Positions 1 to 6,872 of a stretch of DNA of 8,341 nucleotides are shown here, one piece after another (the stretch's first letter is position 1; each line of letters begins with the position of its first letter). The stretch comes from Pseudomonadota bacterium (GTDB taxonomy: Bacteria; Pseudomonadota; Alphaproteobacteria; Rhizobiales; Beijerinckiaceae). The translations under genes and the position numbers were made by a program. The notes beneath the pieces were generated by a model. That model worked only from the letters and a program-made list of their open reading frames with translations. It did no database searches and had not been told where the DNA came from. The DNA lies in the NCBI GenBank assembly GCA_023422485.1, contig JAGTAM010000634.1, forward strand, positions 1 to 8,341. The letters are read 5' to 3'.

Positions 1-2049
1 ATACAGAAGCACGGGCCCTGGGCCCTTGTCGGGGCATTGGGAACGGCCGCCTTGGCCGTTGTCGCCATAGAGCGAGGGGAATCGATCAACGCACTCTGGG
101 TCGTGGTCGCGGCGGTCTGCGTCTACCTGATCGCCTACCGCTACTATTCCCTCTACATCGCCGACAACGTCATGCGCCTCGATCCGAAGCGCGAGACCCC
201 GGCCCATCGCCACAACGACGGCCTCGACTACGTTCCCACCAACAAGTCGGTCCTGTTCGGTCACCACTTCGCGGCCATTGCCGGCGCCGGCCCGCTGGTC
301 GGCCCCGTGCTTGCGGCGCAGATGGGCTACCTGCCCGGCATGCTCTGGATCCTCGCCGGCGTCGTGCTCGCGGGCGCGGTGCAGGATTTCATGGTCCTGT
401 TCATCTCGATGCGCCGCGACGGCCGCTCACTCGGCGAGCTGATCCGGGCCGAGCTCGGGGTGATCCCCGGCGTCATCGCCCTGTTCGGCACCTTCATGAT
501 CATGGTCATCCTGCTCGCCGTGCTGGCGATGGTGGTGGTCAAGGCGCTGGCCGAGAGCCCCTGGGGCACCTTCACCGTCGGCGCGACGATCCCGATTGCC
601 CTGCTGATGGGCCTCTACGCCCGCTACGTCCGGCCGGGTAAGGTCGGCGAAGTCTCGATCATCGGCTTCGTCCTGCTCATGGCCGCGATCGTCTACGGCG
701 GCCAGATCGCCGCCGACCCGTACTGGGGCCCGGCCTTCACCTTCACCGGCGTGCAGCTCACCTGGATGCTGATCGGCTACGGCTTCGTCGCCGCCATCCT
801 TCCGGTCTGGCTGCTGCTTGCCCCGCGCGACTACCTCTCGACCTTCCTCAAGATCGGCACCATCGTCGGTCTGGCCATCGGCATCGTGTTCGTGGCGCCG
901 CACATGCAGATGCCGGCGATGACGAAGTTCGTCGACGGCACCGGTCCGGTCTGGGCCGGCTCCCTGTTCCCGTTCCTGTTCATCACCATCGCCTGCGGCG
1001 CGGTCTCGGGCTTCCACGCCCTGATCTCGTCGGGCACGACGCCGAAGCTCGTCGACAACGAGCTCGACACCCGTTTCATCGGCTACGGCGGCATGCTGAT
1101 GGAGAGCTTCGTGGCGATCATGGCGCTGGTCGCCGCCTGCGTGATCGACCCCGGCATCTACTTCACCATGAACTCGCCGGGCGGCCTCGTCGGCACGACG
1201 CCCGAGAGTGCTGCGGCGGCGGTGACGGCGCTCGGCTTCCCCATCGGCGCGGACGTGATCGCCCAGACCGCCAAGGATGTCGGCGAGCACTCGATCATCT
1301 CCCGCACCGGCGGCGCCCCGACCCTGGCCGTCGGCATGGCCCACATCATCTCCTCCGCCATCGGCGGCAAGACGATGATGGCCTTCTGGTACCACTTCGC
1401 GATCCTGTTCGAGGCGCTGTTCATCCTGACCGCGGTGGATGCCGGCACCCGCGCCGGGCGCTTCATGCTGCAGGATCTCCTCGGGCTGATCTCGCCGACC
1501 TTCAAGGACACTGCGTCCTGGGGGCCGAGCGTGGTCGCGACCGCCCTCTGCGTGGGTGCCTGGGGCTTCTTCCTCCACCAGGGTGTCACCGATCCGCTGG
1601 GCGGCATCTACACCCTGTGGCCCCTGTTCGGCATCTCGAACCAGATGCTGGCAGCGGTGGCGCTGACGCTCGCAACCGTGGTGATCTTCAAGATGAAGCG
1701 CGAGCGCTACGCCTTCGTCACGATCATCCCGACCGTGTGGCTGTGCATCTGCACCCTCACCGCCGGCTGGCAGAAGATCTTCTCGCCCGACCCGAAGATC
1801 GGCTTCCTCAGCCACGCGGACCGGTTCGCGAAGGCGATCGCCGAGGGCAAGGTGCTGGCACCGGCCAAGAGCATGGACGACATGCACAAGATCGTCTTCA
1901 ACGACCGGATCGACGCGGCGCTTGCCGTGATGTTCGTCGGCCTCGTCGTGGCGATCGTCGTCTTCGGCGTGATGGCCTGCATCAAGGCTTACCGCGCCGA
2001 CCGTTGGACGGCTCTCGAAGCCGATCCGAAGCTCGCACCCGCGGAGTGA
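1..2049 (+). CDS. cstA: CstA/BtsT-family carbon-starvation (pyruvate/peptide) transporter, 5'-partial
   Basis: This is a multi-spanning inner-membrane transporter of the CstA/BtsT family. In E. coli these proteins import pyruvate, and CstA is also linked to peptide uptake during carbon starvation. The frame is open from base 1, and the first visible residues (QKHGPW, then RGESINALW) align with the extreme N-terminus of the family, so only a few codons and the true start lie outside the window. The TTG at base 37 is internal, not the start. With base 1 as codon 1, 682 residues are visible. Family hallmarks are DYVPTN near residue 76, GHHFAAIAGAGPLVGP near 87, VQDFMVLF near 127, RRDGRSLGEL near 138 and LLAPRDYLSTFLK near 272. 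The hydrophobic segments continue to a short polar C-terminal tail. It carries features of both E. coli paralogues: AYRYYSLYIA and DPYWGPA resemble BtsT, while the shorter length resembles CstA. Substrate is therefore inferred. The YbdD-type gene follows 7 nt downstream. Confidence 0.96.
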   Translation: MQKHGPWALVGALGTAALAVVAIERGESINALWVVVAAVCVYLIAYRYYSLYIADNVMRLDPKRETPAHRHNDGLDYVPTNKSVLFGHHFAAIAGAGPLVGPVLAAQMGYLPGMLWILAGVVLAGAVQDFMVLFISMRRDGRSLGELIRAELGVIPGVIALFGTFMIMVILLAVLAMVVVKALAESPWGTFTVGATIPIALLMGLYARYVRPGKVGEVSIIGFVLLMAAIVYGGQIAADPYWGPAFTFTGVQLTWMLIGYGFVAAILPVWLLLAPRDYLSTFLKIGTIVGLAIGIVFVAPHMQMPAMTKFVDGTGPVWAGSLFPFLFITIACGAVSGFHALISSGTTPKLVDNELDTRFIGYGGMLMESFVAIMALVAACVIDPGIYFTMNSPGGLVGTTPESAAAAVTALGFPIGADVIAQTAKDVGEHSIISRTGGAPTLAVGMAHIISSAIGGKTMMAFWYHFAILFEALFILTAVDAGTRAGRFMLQDLLGLISPTFKDTASWGPSVVATALCVGAWGFFLHQGVTDPLGGIYTLWPLFGISNQMLAAVALTLATVVIFKMKRERYAFVTIIPTVWLCICTLTAGWQKIFSPDPKIGFLSHADRFAKAIAEGKVLAPAKSMDDMHKIVFNDRIDAALAVMFVGLVVAIVVFGVMACIKAYRADRWTALEADPKLAPAE

Positions 2050-2056
2050 GGCCGAC

Positions 2057-2290
2057 ATGACCGGGACCGCAGCACCGTCGCAGAACTTTCGCGATCGCCT
2101 CCGGGCCTTCAACAAGTGCGTCTGCGATGGCGCGCGGCTGATGGTGGGTCAGGGCGATTACGGGACCTATGTCTCCCACATCGCCAAGACCCATCCCGAT
2201 CAGACGCCGATGACCGAGCGTGAGTTCTTTCGCAATCGCGAGAATGCCCGCTTCGGGGTCGGCAACAGTTCGGGCTTCCGCTGCTGCTGA
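2057..2290 (+). CDS. ybdD: YbdD/YjiX-type small protein, partner of CstA/BtsT
   Basis: This 77-residue cytosolic protein belongs to the YbdD/YjiX family (DUF466, Sel_put). Diagnostic features are the core GDYGTYVSHIAKTHPDQTPM (residues 33-52), followed by EFFRNREN and the conserved Arg-Cys-Cys C-terminus (75-77). In E. coli the homologues YbdD and YjiX sit directly behind cstA and btsT and are needed for those transporters to take up pyruvate; the same role is inferred here from family and position. The ATG at 2057 is preceded at 5 nt by GAGG, which overlaps the transporter's TGA stop, so translation is probably coupled. The N-terminus is about ten residues longer than in E. coli YbdD. A strong terminator follows at 43 nt, so this is the last gene of the unit. 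Confidence 0.95.
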   Translation: MTGTAAPSQNFRDRLRAFNKCVCDGARLMVGQGDYGTYVSHIAKTHPDQTPMTEREFFRNRENARFGVGNSSGFRCC

Positions 2291-2332
2291 AATACGGACG
2301 CCTTACCGGCATTCGATCGACGATGGCTTGAT

Positions 2333-2369
2333 GGACGCCGGGTCTCTGCAGACCCGGCGTCCTTCGTTT
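2333..2369 (+). terminator. Intrinsic terminator of the cstA-ybdD unit
   Basis: The arms GGACGCCGGGTCT (2333-2345) and AGACCCGGCGTCC (2350-2362) pair perfectly over 13 bp around a 4-nt loop (CTGC). They are followed by TTCGTTT, a moderate T-rich tract. The hairpin starts 43 nt after the ybdD stop codon, as expected for a rho-independent terminator. The opposite strand lacks a clear T-run, so it probably works mainly on the plus strand. Confidence 0.85.
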
Positions 2370-2749
2370 GGGGTCGAGCCATCGAGCCATTGCCTGTTCC
2401 CAGTCATTTCAGTGCAGGGCTGCCTCAATGATTTTCACGTGAAATTAACCTTGAAATCAGGGCTCAACGTGTCCGGACCAACGTTTCGGTTCTCCATGCA
2501 TCATCGCAAAGCACGGCCTGAGCGATCCCGGCTCCACCCTGGCCGGAGATGCCGCGCAATTGGATTGCTTCGCTGATGTTCGCGATGACGGGGAGACACG
2601 TCCGAAGCGATCAAGCGGAGCCGGCGCCTGCCATCGGATGAGGCTCATCCCTGCCGGGGAGCGCCTAAATCTTTGATTGTGCGCCCTGCGCTGTTGCACC
2701 GCACTCGGCGAGGATTCTAGTCTCCCGGCCATTAAGGGGGACTGCAACG
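2370..2749. other. Intergenic region upstream of yjgN with two palindromes
   Basis: No convincing gene is seen in these 380 bases. Open frames here (for example a minus-strand frame covering 2457-2822) are rich in Arg, Ser and Pro, lack ribosome binding sites and match no family I know. The stretch around 2425-2460 is markedly richer in A+T than the rest of the window. Two palindromes stand out: TTTCACGTGAAA (2433-2444, 12 bp perfect) and GGATGAG-G-CTCATCC (2636-2650). Either could bind a dimeric regulator of the downstream operon, but no regulator is identifiable. The promoter of yjgN should lie in the last 100 bases; only a poor match (TTGCAC 2694-2699, N18, TAGTCT 2718-2723) is visible. 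Confidence 0.5.
2433..2444. promoter_or_regulatory. Perfect 12-bp palindrome, possible operator
   Basis: TTTCACGTGAAA reads identically on both strands. It lies in a locally A+T-rich patch. A wider imperfect dyad (TGATTT at 2429-2434 against AAATCA at 2454-2459) overlaps it. It is 306 bases before the yjgN start, which is far for a simple operator, and no adjacent regulator gene is seen. It could be a binding site or chance. Confidence 0.25.
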
Positions 2750-4039
2750 ATGGACCAGCTTGAGGGCGTGCCGAGCCAAGCTCCGGCACGAATGGGCGAG
2801 ATCGCATTCGATCGGCGGGCACCGGGCCTGACCGGCATCGTGGTCAAGGGATTCCTGCTCTCGCTGATCACGTTCTCGATCTACCGGTTCTGGTACATCA
2901 CCAACCTTCGGCGCTACTTCTGGAGCCGGACGATCGTGGCCGGCAGCCCGGCCGAATATCTCGGCACCGGCAAGGAGCTGTTCCTCGGCTTCCTCGTGGC
3001 GCTGGCCATTCTCGTGCCGGTCTATATCGTCCTGTTCGTCATCGGCCTCCTGAGCCCGGTGCTGGCCGCCCTGGCCGCGCCGATCTCCTTCCTCGGCCTG
3101 TTCGTCCTCGGGCAGTATGCCCTGTACCGCGGCCGGCGCTACCGCGCGTCGCGCACGCGCTGGCGCGGCATCCGCCTCGGACAGGACGGGTCGGGCTTCG
3201 CCTATGCCGGTCTTGCCAGCCTGTGGTGGCTCGGGACTTTTCTCAGCCTCGGCTTGGCCTTCCCCTTCATGCGCGCGGCACTGGAGCGCTACCGCATCGA
3301 CCACACTCTGGTCGGCCAGAGCCGGATGCATTCGACCGCAACCGGCCGCTCAATCCTGCTGCCGTGGATGATGTTCTACATCGTCGGCCTGATGCCGATC
3401 CTGCTGAGCATCCTGGCGCTGCTGGCGGGGACCGGCTTCGACATTCCGAGCGATCTGCTGATCCAGGATCCGGCGAACGAGAAGAGCAAGCTCATCTTCA
3501 ACCCGGCCTACGAGGACACGCCGATCGTCTACTACGCCAACGCCGTTGGAATCGCCGCGGCCTTCTCGATCCCGCTGGCGCTCCTGCTGATTCCCTATTA
3601 CCGCGCCCGCGAGACCCGTGCCTTCCTCAATGCGGCGCATCTCGGCGGGGCCCGGCTGGCCTCGTCGCTGAAGGCGCGCCAGTTCTACTTCCCCTATCTC
3701 GTCTACATGCTGGCGGTGATCGGCTTCATCATCGTGCTCGGCATCATCTTCGCCCTCCTCGTCCCCCTGATCGCCAGTGACGGGCAGAATGCGGGCATCC
3801 ACGCCTTCATCATCGTCTCGACCGTGCTGCTCTATCTCGGCGCGATCCTCGGCACGAACGTGCTCTACGTGCGCATCATCACCGTGCGGCTGTGGCACGC
3901 GGTGGCGACCACGATGCAGATCGAGAACCTGCCCGCCCTGGAAGCCGTGCTCGCCTCGACCCGTGCTCCGGCCAGCGGCCTGAACGAGGGGCTGGCCGAC
4001 GCGCTCGACGTCGGCGGCGCCATCGAAATCGGGTTCTAA
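2750..4039 (+). CDS. yjgN: YjgN-family (DUF898) polytopic inner-membrane protein
   Basis: This 429-residue integral membrane protein belongs to the YjgN/DUF898 family, whose biochemical function is unknown. The family signature occurs twice: YRFWYITNLRRYFWSRT (residues 45-61, followed by GTGKELFLGF at 72-81), and the basic loop RRYRASRTRWRGIRLGQDGSGFAYA (129-153). About eight hydrophobic segments are apparent, near residues 27-44, 76-101, 104-126, 152-172, 203-227, 261-284, 313-340 and 352-378. A soluble loop (228-258) follows the fifth, and the C-terminal 50 residues are soluble. The ATG at 2750 is preceded at 8 nt by AAGGGGGA (2734-2741), a good ribosome binding site that fixes the start. 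The M48 protease gene follows after 7 nt, so the two are almost certainly co-transcribed. The pairing suggests the membrane protein and protease act together, or that one regulates the other, in envelope maintenance; this is inference. Confidence 0.92.
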   Translation: MDQLEGVPSQAPARMGEIAFDRRAPGLTGIVVKGFLLSLITFSIYRFWYITNLRRYFWSRTIVAGSPAEYLGTGKELFLGFLVALAILVPVYIVLFVIGLLSPVLAALAAPISFLGLFVLGQYALYRGRRYRASRTRWRGIRLGQDGSGFAYAGLASLWWLGTFLSLGLAFPFMRAALERYRIDHTLVGQSRMHSTATGRSILLPWMMFYIVGLMPILLSILALLAGTGFDIPSDLLIQDPANEKSKLIFNPAYEDTPIVYYANAVGIAAAFSIPLALLLIPYYRARETRAFLNAAHLGGARLASSLKARQFYFPYLVYMLAVIGFIIVLGIIFALLVPLIASDGQNAGIHAFIIVSTVLLYLGAILGTNVLYVRIITVRLWHAVATTMQIENLPALEAVLASTRAPASGLNEGLADALDVGGAIEIGF

Positions 4040-4046
4040 GGCGACC

Positions 4047-5207
4047 ATGGAGGCAATCACCACCCAGGGCACGTTCTTCGACGGGATCAGCGCTCGGCCC
4101 CGGCCGGTGACGTTGCGGCTGACCTTCCGCCTTGAAGTCATCGGCACGGACGTCGCCCGCGACTGGAGCCTGCTCGACCTGCGCGCCGCGGACGCCGCCC
4201 CGCCCCTGATGCGGATCAACCACGCACAGGGACCGGAGAGCGTGGAGTTCGCCGACGCGCCGTTCGCGGAAGCCTTGACGGCGCGCTGCCCCGACCTGAA
4301 CCGGACCGAGAGCGGGGGCGGCGTCACCCGCCTCGTGCTCTGGTCGATCGCCGCCGGCGTGTCGGTGCTGCTGACGGCGATCTACGGCGTGCCGGCGGCG
4401 GCCGGCGTGCTCGCCCCATTGGTGCCGCAGGCGGTCGAGGCGCAGATCGGGCGCAGCGTCGATGGACAGATCGTCACCCTGCTCGACGACCCGCCGCTCT
4501 GCAACGAGGCGGCGGCGCGCGCGGTTCTCGACCGGCTGACGGCGCGGCTCACCGAGGGCATGGCGTTGCCGGTGGCGCCGCAGGTCAGCGTGCGCCGCCA
4601 CAAGGTCGCCAACGCCCTTGCGCTACCGGGCGGCCGGGTGATCCTGCTCTCCGACATCATCGCCAAGGCCAGGAACGGCGACGAGCTCGCCGGCAACCTC
4701 GCCCACGAATTCGGCCACGTCGCCACCCGCGATCCGATGCGCTCGGTGATCACGGCGGGCGGCACCTCGTTCCTGCTGAGCCTTGTCCTCGGCGACCTCA
4801 CCGGATCGACGGTGCTGGTGACGGTGGGCCAAGCGGCGATCTCGGCCGGCTATTCCCGCGATGCGGAGCGGGCGGCGGATGCCTACGCGGTGGCAGCCGT
4901 GAAGCGGGCCGGCGGCGACGGGGCGGCGCTTGCCGCGATCCTGGAGCGCATCACCGACGCGGATGACGAGAAGCCGGACGCGATCTCGTTCCTGCGCTCG
5001 CACCCCTTCACGGCGGAGCGGGCGGCGCGAATCCGGTCGCTGGCGGGAGAGAAGCCGGCCGGCCCGGGCATCCTGTCGGAAGCCGAGTGGACAAGCCTCC
5101 GGGGCATCTGCCCGAAGCCGGCCCAGCCTGAGAAGGCCAAGCCGGAGAAGATGAAGCCGGAGAAGGCGAAGCCGGACGACGGGAGGACGCGGACCGAGAA
5201 GCTGTAG
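4047..5207 (+). CDS. Membrane-anchored M48-family zinc metalloprotease
   Basis: This 386-residue protein is a peptidase of family M48. An N-terminal soluble domain (about 1-90) contains a beta-rich stretch resembling the DUF7092 module often attached to such proteases. One or two hydrophobic segments follow (about 93-127), then the protease domain. The zinc motif HEFGH (220-224) lies in NLAHEFGHVATRDPM. The probable third ligand is Glu274 in YSRDAERAADAYA (269-281), the usual M48 arrangement. SHPFTAERAARI (318-329) matches the conserved C-terminal motif of BepA/LoiP-like members. No catalytic residue is missing. The tail (358-386) is built of PEKAK/PEKMK repeats and is highly charged. AAGGCGA overlapping the yjgN TAA provides the ribosome binding site for the ATG at 4047, indicating translational coupling. 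The likely role is quality control of membrane or periplasmic proteins, from family knowledge; the topology (catalytic domain in periplasm or cytosol) is not certain from sequence. Confidence 0.93.
   Translation: MEAITTQGTFFDGISARPRPVTLRLTFRLEVIGTDVARDWSLLDLRAADAAPPLMRINHAQGPESVEFADAPFAEALTARCPDLNRTESGGGVTRLVLWSIAAGVSVLLTAIYGVPAAAGVLAPLVPQAVEAQIGRSVDGQIVTLLDDPPLCNEAAARAVLDRLTARLTEGMALPVAPQVSVRRHKVANALALPGGRVILLSDIIAKARNGDELAGNLAHEFGHVATRDPMRSVITAGGTSFLLSLVLGDLTGSTVLVTVGQAAISAGYSRDAERAADAYAVAAVKRAGGDGAALAAILERITDADDEKPDAISFLRSHPFTAERAARIRSLAGEKPAGPGILSEAEWTSLRGICPKPAQPEKAKPEKMKPEKAKPDDGRTRTEKL
5127..5180 (+). repeat. In-frame Pro-Glu-Lys repeat in protease C-terminus
   Basis: This is a short coding tandem repeat with a period of about 15 bases, encoding PEKAK, PEKMK, PEKAK and a degenerate PDD end (residues 361-378). 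The units differ by a few bases at the nucleotide level (AAGCCGGAGAAG is the common core). Such a tail is flexible and charged and could contact membrane lipids or the cell wall. Its copy number could vary between strains. Confidence 0.7.
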
Positions 5208-5209
5208 CT

Positions 5210-5240
5210 CCGGGTTCGAAAGATCGAGACCTTTCGCCGG
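5210..5240 (+). terminator. Possible terminator after the yjgN-M48 operon
   Basis: CGAAAG (5217-5222) pairs with CTTTCG (5231-5236) around an 8-nt loop. The stem can extend through CCGG (5210-5213) with CCGG (5237-5240), leaving a 3-nt bulge. It begins 3 nt after the protease stop codon. There is no T-tract, so it is a weak intrinsic terminator at best, or it may only protect the mRNA 3' end. Confidence 0.35.
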
Positions 5241-5273
5241 TGCAGGGCAGAGGCCAGGCTCTTCCCCGAAGGA

Positions 5274-5288
5274 CGGCGCGGTGCGCCG
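5274..5288. terminator. Small GC hairpin between convergent genes
   Basis: CGGCGC (5274-5279) and GCGCCG (5283-5288) form a 6-bp stem with a 3-nt loop. It sits between the stop codons of the plus-strand protease and the minus-strand lipoprotein, so it could serve either transcript. Neither side has a T-run, so the call is tentative. Confidence 0.25.
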
Positions 5289-5306
5289 CCCCGATTGTAC
5301 CGTCGA

Positions 5307-5690
5307 TCAGACGATCGGGCGCGGCAGCTTGCAGCTATCGAGGGCGTTCAACGCCTTCGCGCGGGCCGTATCGTTGAAGTAGCCGGTGGTGCGGTAGGAG
5401 GCGATCTCGTCCTTGTCGAGGGCGGAGAGCGTGCGCTCGGCGTAGCAGCCGCAGGGGGCGGCGAGCGAGTCCTCGGCGACCTTCTGGAACTTGGCCTGGG
5501 TCACGGTGCAGGCGTGGCGCACGCGGCCCGTGAGGTTGCTCTTCGAGGCGGTCTTCAGCGCCGGATCGGGCACGTAGCCTTCGAGCGAGGGGTACTGCGT
5601 CGAGCGCCCGGCGGAGTTGCAGGCCGCGAGCAGGGAGACGAGGCCGGCCGCGACGAGCAGGCGGCCGGTGCGCGAAAATTGGGGGCGCAT
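5307..5690 (-). CDS. Small cysteine-rich predicted lipoprotein, unknown function
   Basis: This encodes a 127-residue protein beginning at the ATG complementary to 5688-5690. A longer frame extends upstream to 5840, but its extra 50 residues are low-complexity Arg/Ala/Ser. The start at 5690 gives a textbook lipoprotein signal: MRPQFSRTGR as the basic region, a short hydrophobic core and the lipobox LAAC, with the lipidated Cys at 24. The residue after Cys is Asn rather than Asp, which favours outer-membrane sorting by the enterobacterial rule. The mature part has four more cysteines (61, 80, 82 and 120), in HACT, PCGCYAERTLSAL and DSCKLP; they could form two disulfides. I do not recognise a named family, although CxC followed by a helical stretch of this kind recurs in small periplasmic proteins of alphaproteobacteria. 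The ribosome binding site is weak. The gene converges on the protease gene and runs in the same direction as ndk, but about 320 bases separate the two. Confidence 0.75.
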   Translation of the reverse strand: MRPQFSRTGRLLVAAGLVSLLAACNSAGRSTQYPSLEGYVPDPALKTASKSNLTGRVRHACTVTQAKFQKVAEDSLAAPCGCYAERTLSALDKDEIASYRTTGYFNDTARAKALNALDSCKLPRPIV

Positions 5691-5890
5691 GGAGCAAGAA
5701 TCCGAAGAGAGACGGGAAAGCGTCGATCGTCTGCGTTCTTCGGTCCGCCCGCCCCGCACCGCTAGGGCAGCAGAGTCACACTCGGCCGGATTGCGCCGTC
5801 CCCGCCCATCTGAGGCCGCCGCGGCGTCAGCCCCGCGCAAGCTTGAGCGTGTTTCTCGCCGGCCCCGTGCCCCGAGGTCGGCGAGGACAG
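5691..5890. other. Intergenic region upstream of the lipoprotein gene
   Basis: This 200-base stretch probably holds the minus-strand promoter and leader of the lipoprotein gene. I see no convincing -35/-10 pair. Both long frames through it (minus strand to 5840 and a plus-strand frame from 5617) are low-complexity Arg/Ala/Ser and look non-coding. It contains one copy of a 16-bp sequence, GTTCTTCGGTCCGCCC (5735-5750), that recurs at 7570-7585. Confidence 0.45.
5735..5750 (+). repeat. 16-bp intergenic direct repeat, copy 1
   Basis: GTTCTTCGGTCCGCCC is identical to 7570-7585. After a 3-base difference (GCC present here) the match resumes with CCGCAC. Both copies are intergenic. In a window of this size an exact 16-mer is unlikely by chance, though GC-rich composition makes it less surprising. 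Confidence 0.55.
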
Positions 5891-6009
5891 CCTTATACCA
5901 AGCTGCATGGAACAGGACCGACGGTCCTGTTCCATACGTCCGGCGGATGGAGGCCGCGGCGCGGTCGCGCGGGCAATCGGCGATGAATCGTGATCATCGC
6001 CGATTGGTA

Positions 6010-6014
<5 letters not shown>
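5891..6014. repeat. Two-hairpin element with inverted ends, MITE- or REP-like
   Basis: A roughly 124-bp unit is bounded by CCTTATACCAA (5891-5901) and TTGGTATCAGG (6004-6014), which are inverted copies matching at 10 of 11 positions. Just inside the left end is a perfect 14-bp dyad: ATGGAACAGGACCG (5907-5920) and CGGTCCTGTTCCAT (5922-5935). At the right end is a perfect 13-bp stem: CAATCGGCGATGA (5974-5986) and TCATCGCCGATTG (5994-6006), with a 7-nt loop; its right arm overlaps the right end by 3 bp. There is no open frame of note and no obvious target-site duplication. The layout resembles a miniature inverted-repeat element or a composite palindromic repeat. The right end overlaps the ndk stop codon, so the second hairpin lies just 3 nt beyond the ndk stop in the transcript and may terminate or stabilise it. 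Dispersal in the genome cannot be judged from one copy. Confidence 0.6.
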
Positions 6015-6432
<418 letters not shown>

Positions 6433-6524
6433 GGTCCGGTCCGATACGTTGGAGAAAGGGGTCGCGCGACGCGCTTGGATGAGGATGGCTCGAATGCCAC
6501 CCGAGAGGCTGCCGGCGCGCCGGG

Positions 6525-6553
6525 CTTATAGCGGTGGAGCGGTGCCCCCTCAA
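6525..6553 (-). promoter_or_regulatory. Putative sigma70-type promoter of ndk
   Basis: Read on the minus strand, TTGAGG (6553-6548) and TATAAG (6530-6525) are separated by 17 bases, matching TTGACA at 4 of 6 and TATAAT at 5 of 6 positions. A transcript would begin near 6518, giving an ndk leader of about 85 nt. It is the best promoter match I found in the window. Confidence 0.55.
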
Positions 6554-6684
6554 CCGACCGGCGAGCGGGCATCAGGACAATCGCTTGCAAGCAATCCCTA
6601 GTTTGCTGTTGGCCTCGGCCGCCGGCGTGTGCCGCCGCGGGCTCAGGCTTTCGCGCTGCGACACGGACATTGCCAATCCGGGCC

Positions 6685-6705
6685 GGCTGGCGGCTAGCGG
6701 CTAGC
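6685..6705 (+). repeat. Three 7-bp tandem units
   Basis: GGCTGGC, GGCTAGC and GGCTAGC lie head to tail. They are followed by GCGCGGCC and five T residues, so the patch could also fold as a poor terminator-like structure on the plus strand. The function is unknown and chance is possible. Confidence 0.35.
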
Positions 6706-6794
6706 GCGGCCTTTTTCGGCCTCGCCATGGCTTCAGCGCAACACTGCCGAAAAATCGCCGGATTGCGGGGGCTGATTCGGGAGACGGTTCGCCT

Positions 6795-6815
6795 GCCCCG
6801 GCTCGCCGCCGGGGC
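6795..6815 (+). other. Stable hairpin in the DUF2147 gene leader
   Basis: GCCCCGGC (6795-6802) and GCCGGGGC (6808-6815) make a perfect all-GC 8-bp stem with a 5-nt loop. It ends 57 nt before the ATG of the DUF2147 gene. If the transcript starts upstream, this would form in the 5' leader. No T-tract follows, so it is not a standard attenuator. Confidence 0.4.
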
Positions 6816-6872
6816 GATCCCTTCTCCGCAAGCCACACGCCCGTATCCGGGCTCAGCCTCAGGAGCCATTTC

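Larger units (their letters stand above)
6554..6872. other. Intergenic region between divergent ndk and DUF2147 genes
   Basis: No gene is supported here; the frames that cross it are low-complexity. It contains the small palindrome GCTTGCAAGC (6583-6592), three 7-bp tandem units (GGCTGGC, GGCTAGC, GGCTAGC at 6685-6705), a T5 tract just after a GC-rich stretch (6711-6715), and an 8-bp hairpin (6795-6815) in the leader of the downstream gene. The promoter of the DUF2147 gene should be here, but no good match to the consensus is visible. Confidence 0.45.

Noticed and set aside
37..39. TTG as the start of the transporter gene
   Set aside because: The frame is open to base 1 and the upstream codons align with the N-terminus of CstA/BtsT proteins, so the true start is outside the window.
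427..2115. 562-codon minus-strand open frame opposite the transporter gene
   Set aside because: It is antisense to a gene with unmistakable CstA/BtsT motifs. Its translation is Asp/His/Arg/Gly-rich low complexity, the usual result of GC-rich third positions in the opposite frame.
2220..2822. Short open frames on both strands between ybdD and yjgN
   Set aside because: They overlap ybdD, its terminator or the yjgN start, have no ribosome binding site and show no family pattern.
3350..4327. 325-codon minus-strand open frame opposite yjgN and the protease
   Set aside because: It is low-complexity, spans the junction of two well-supported genes and matches no family; it is a shadow frame.
5208..5236. 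tRNA-like T-arm (GGTTCGAAAG)
   Set aside because: There is no acceptor stem, anticodon arm or D-arm around it. It is better explained as part of a hairpin after the protease gene.
5691..5840. Upstream extension of the lipoprotein gene (start at 5840, 177 residues)
   Set aside because: The extra 50 residues are low complexity and would bury the lipoprotein signal peptide. The start at 5690 puts the basic region, hydrophobic core and lipobox in the right place.
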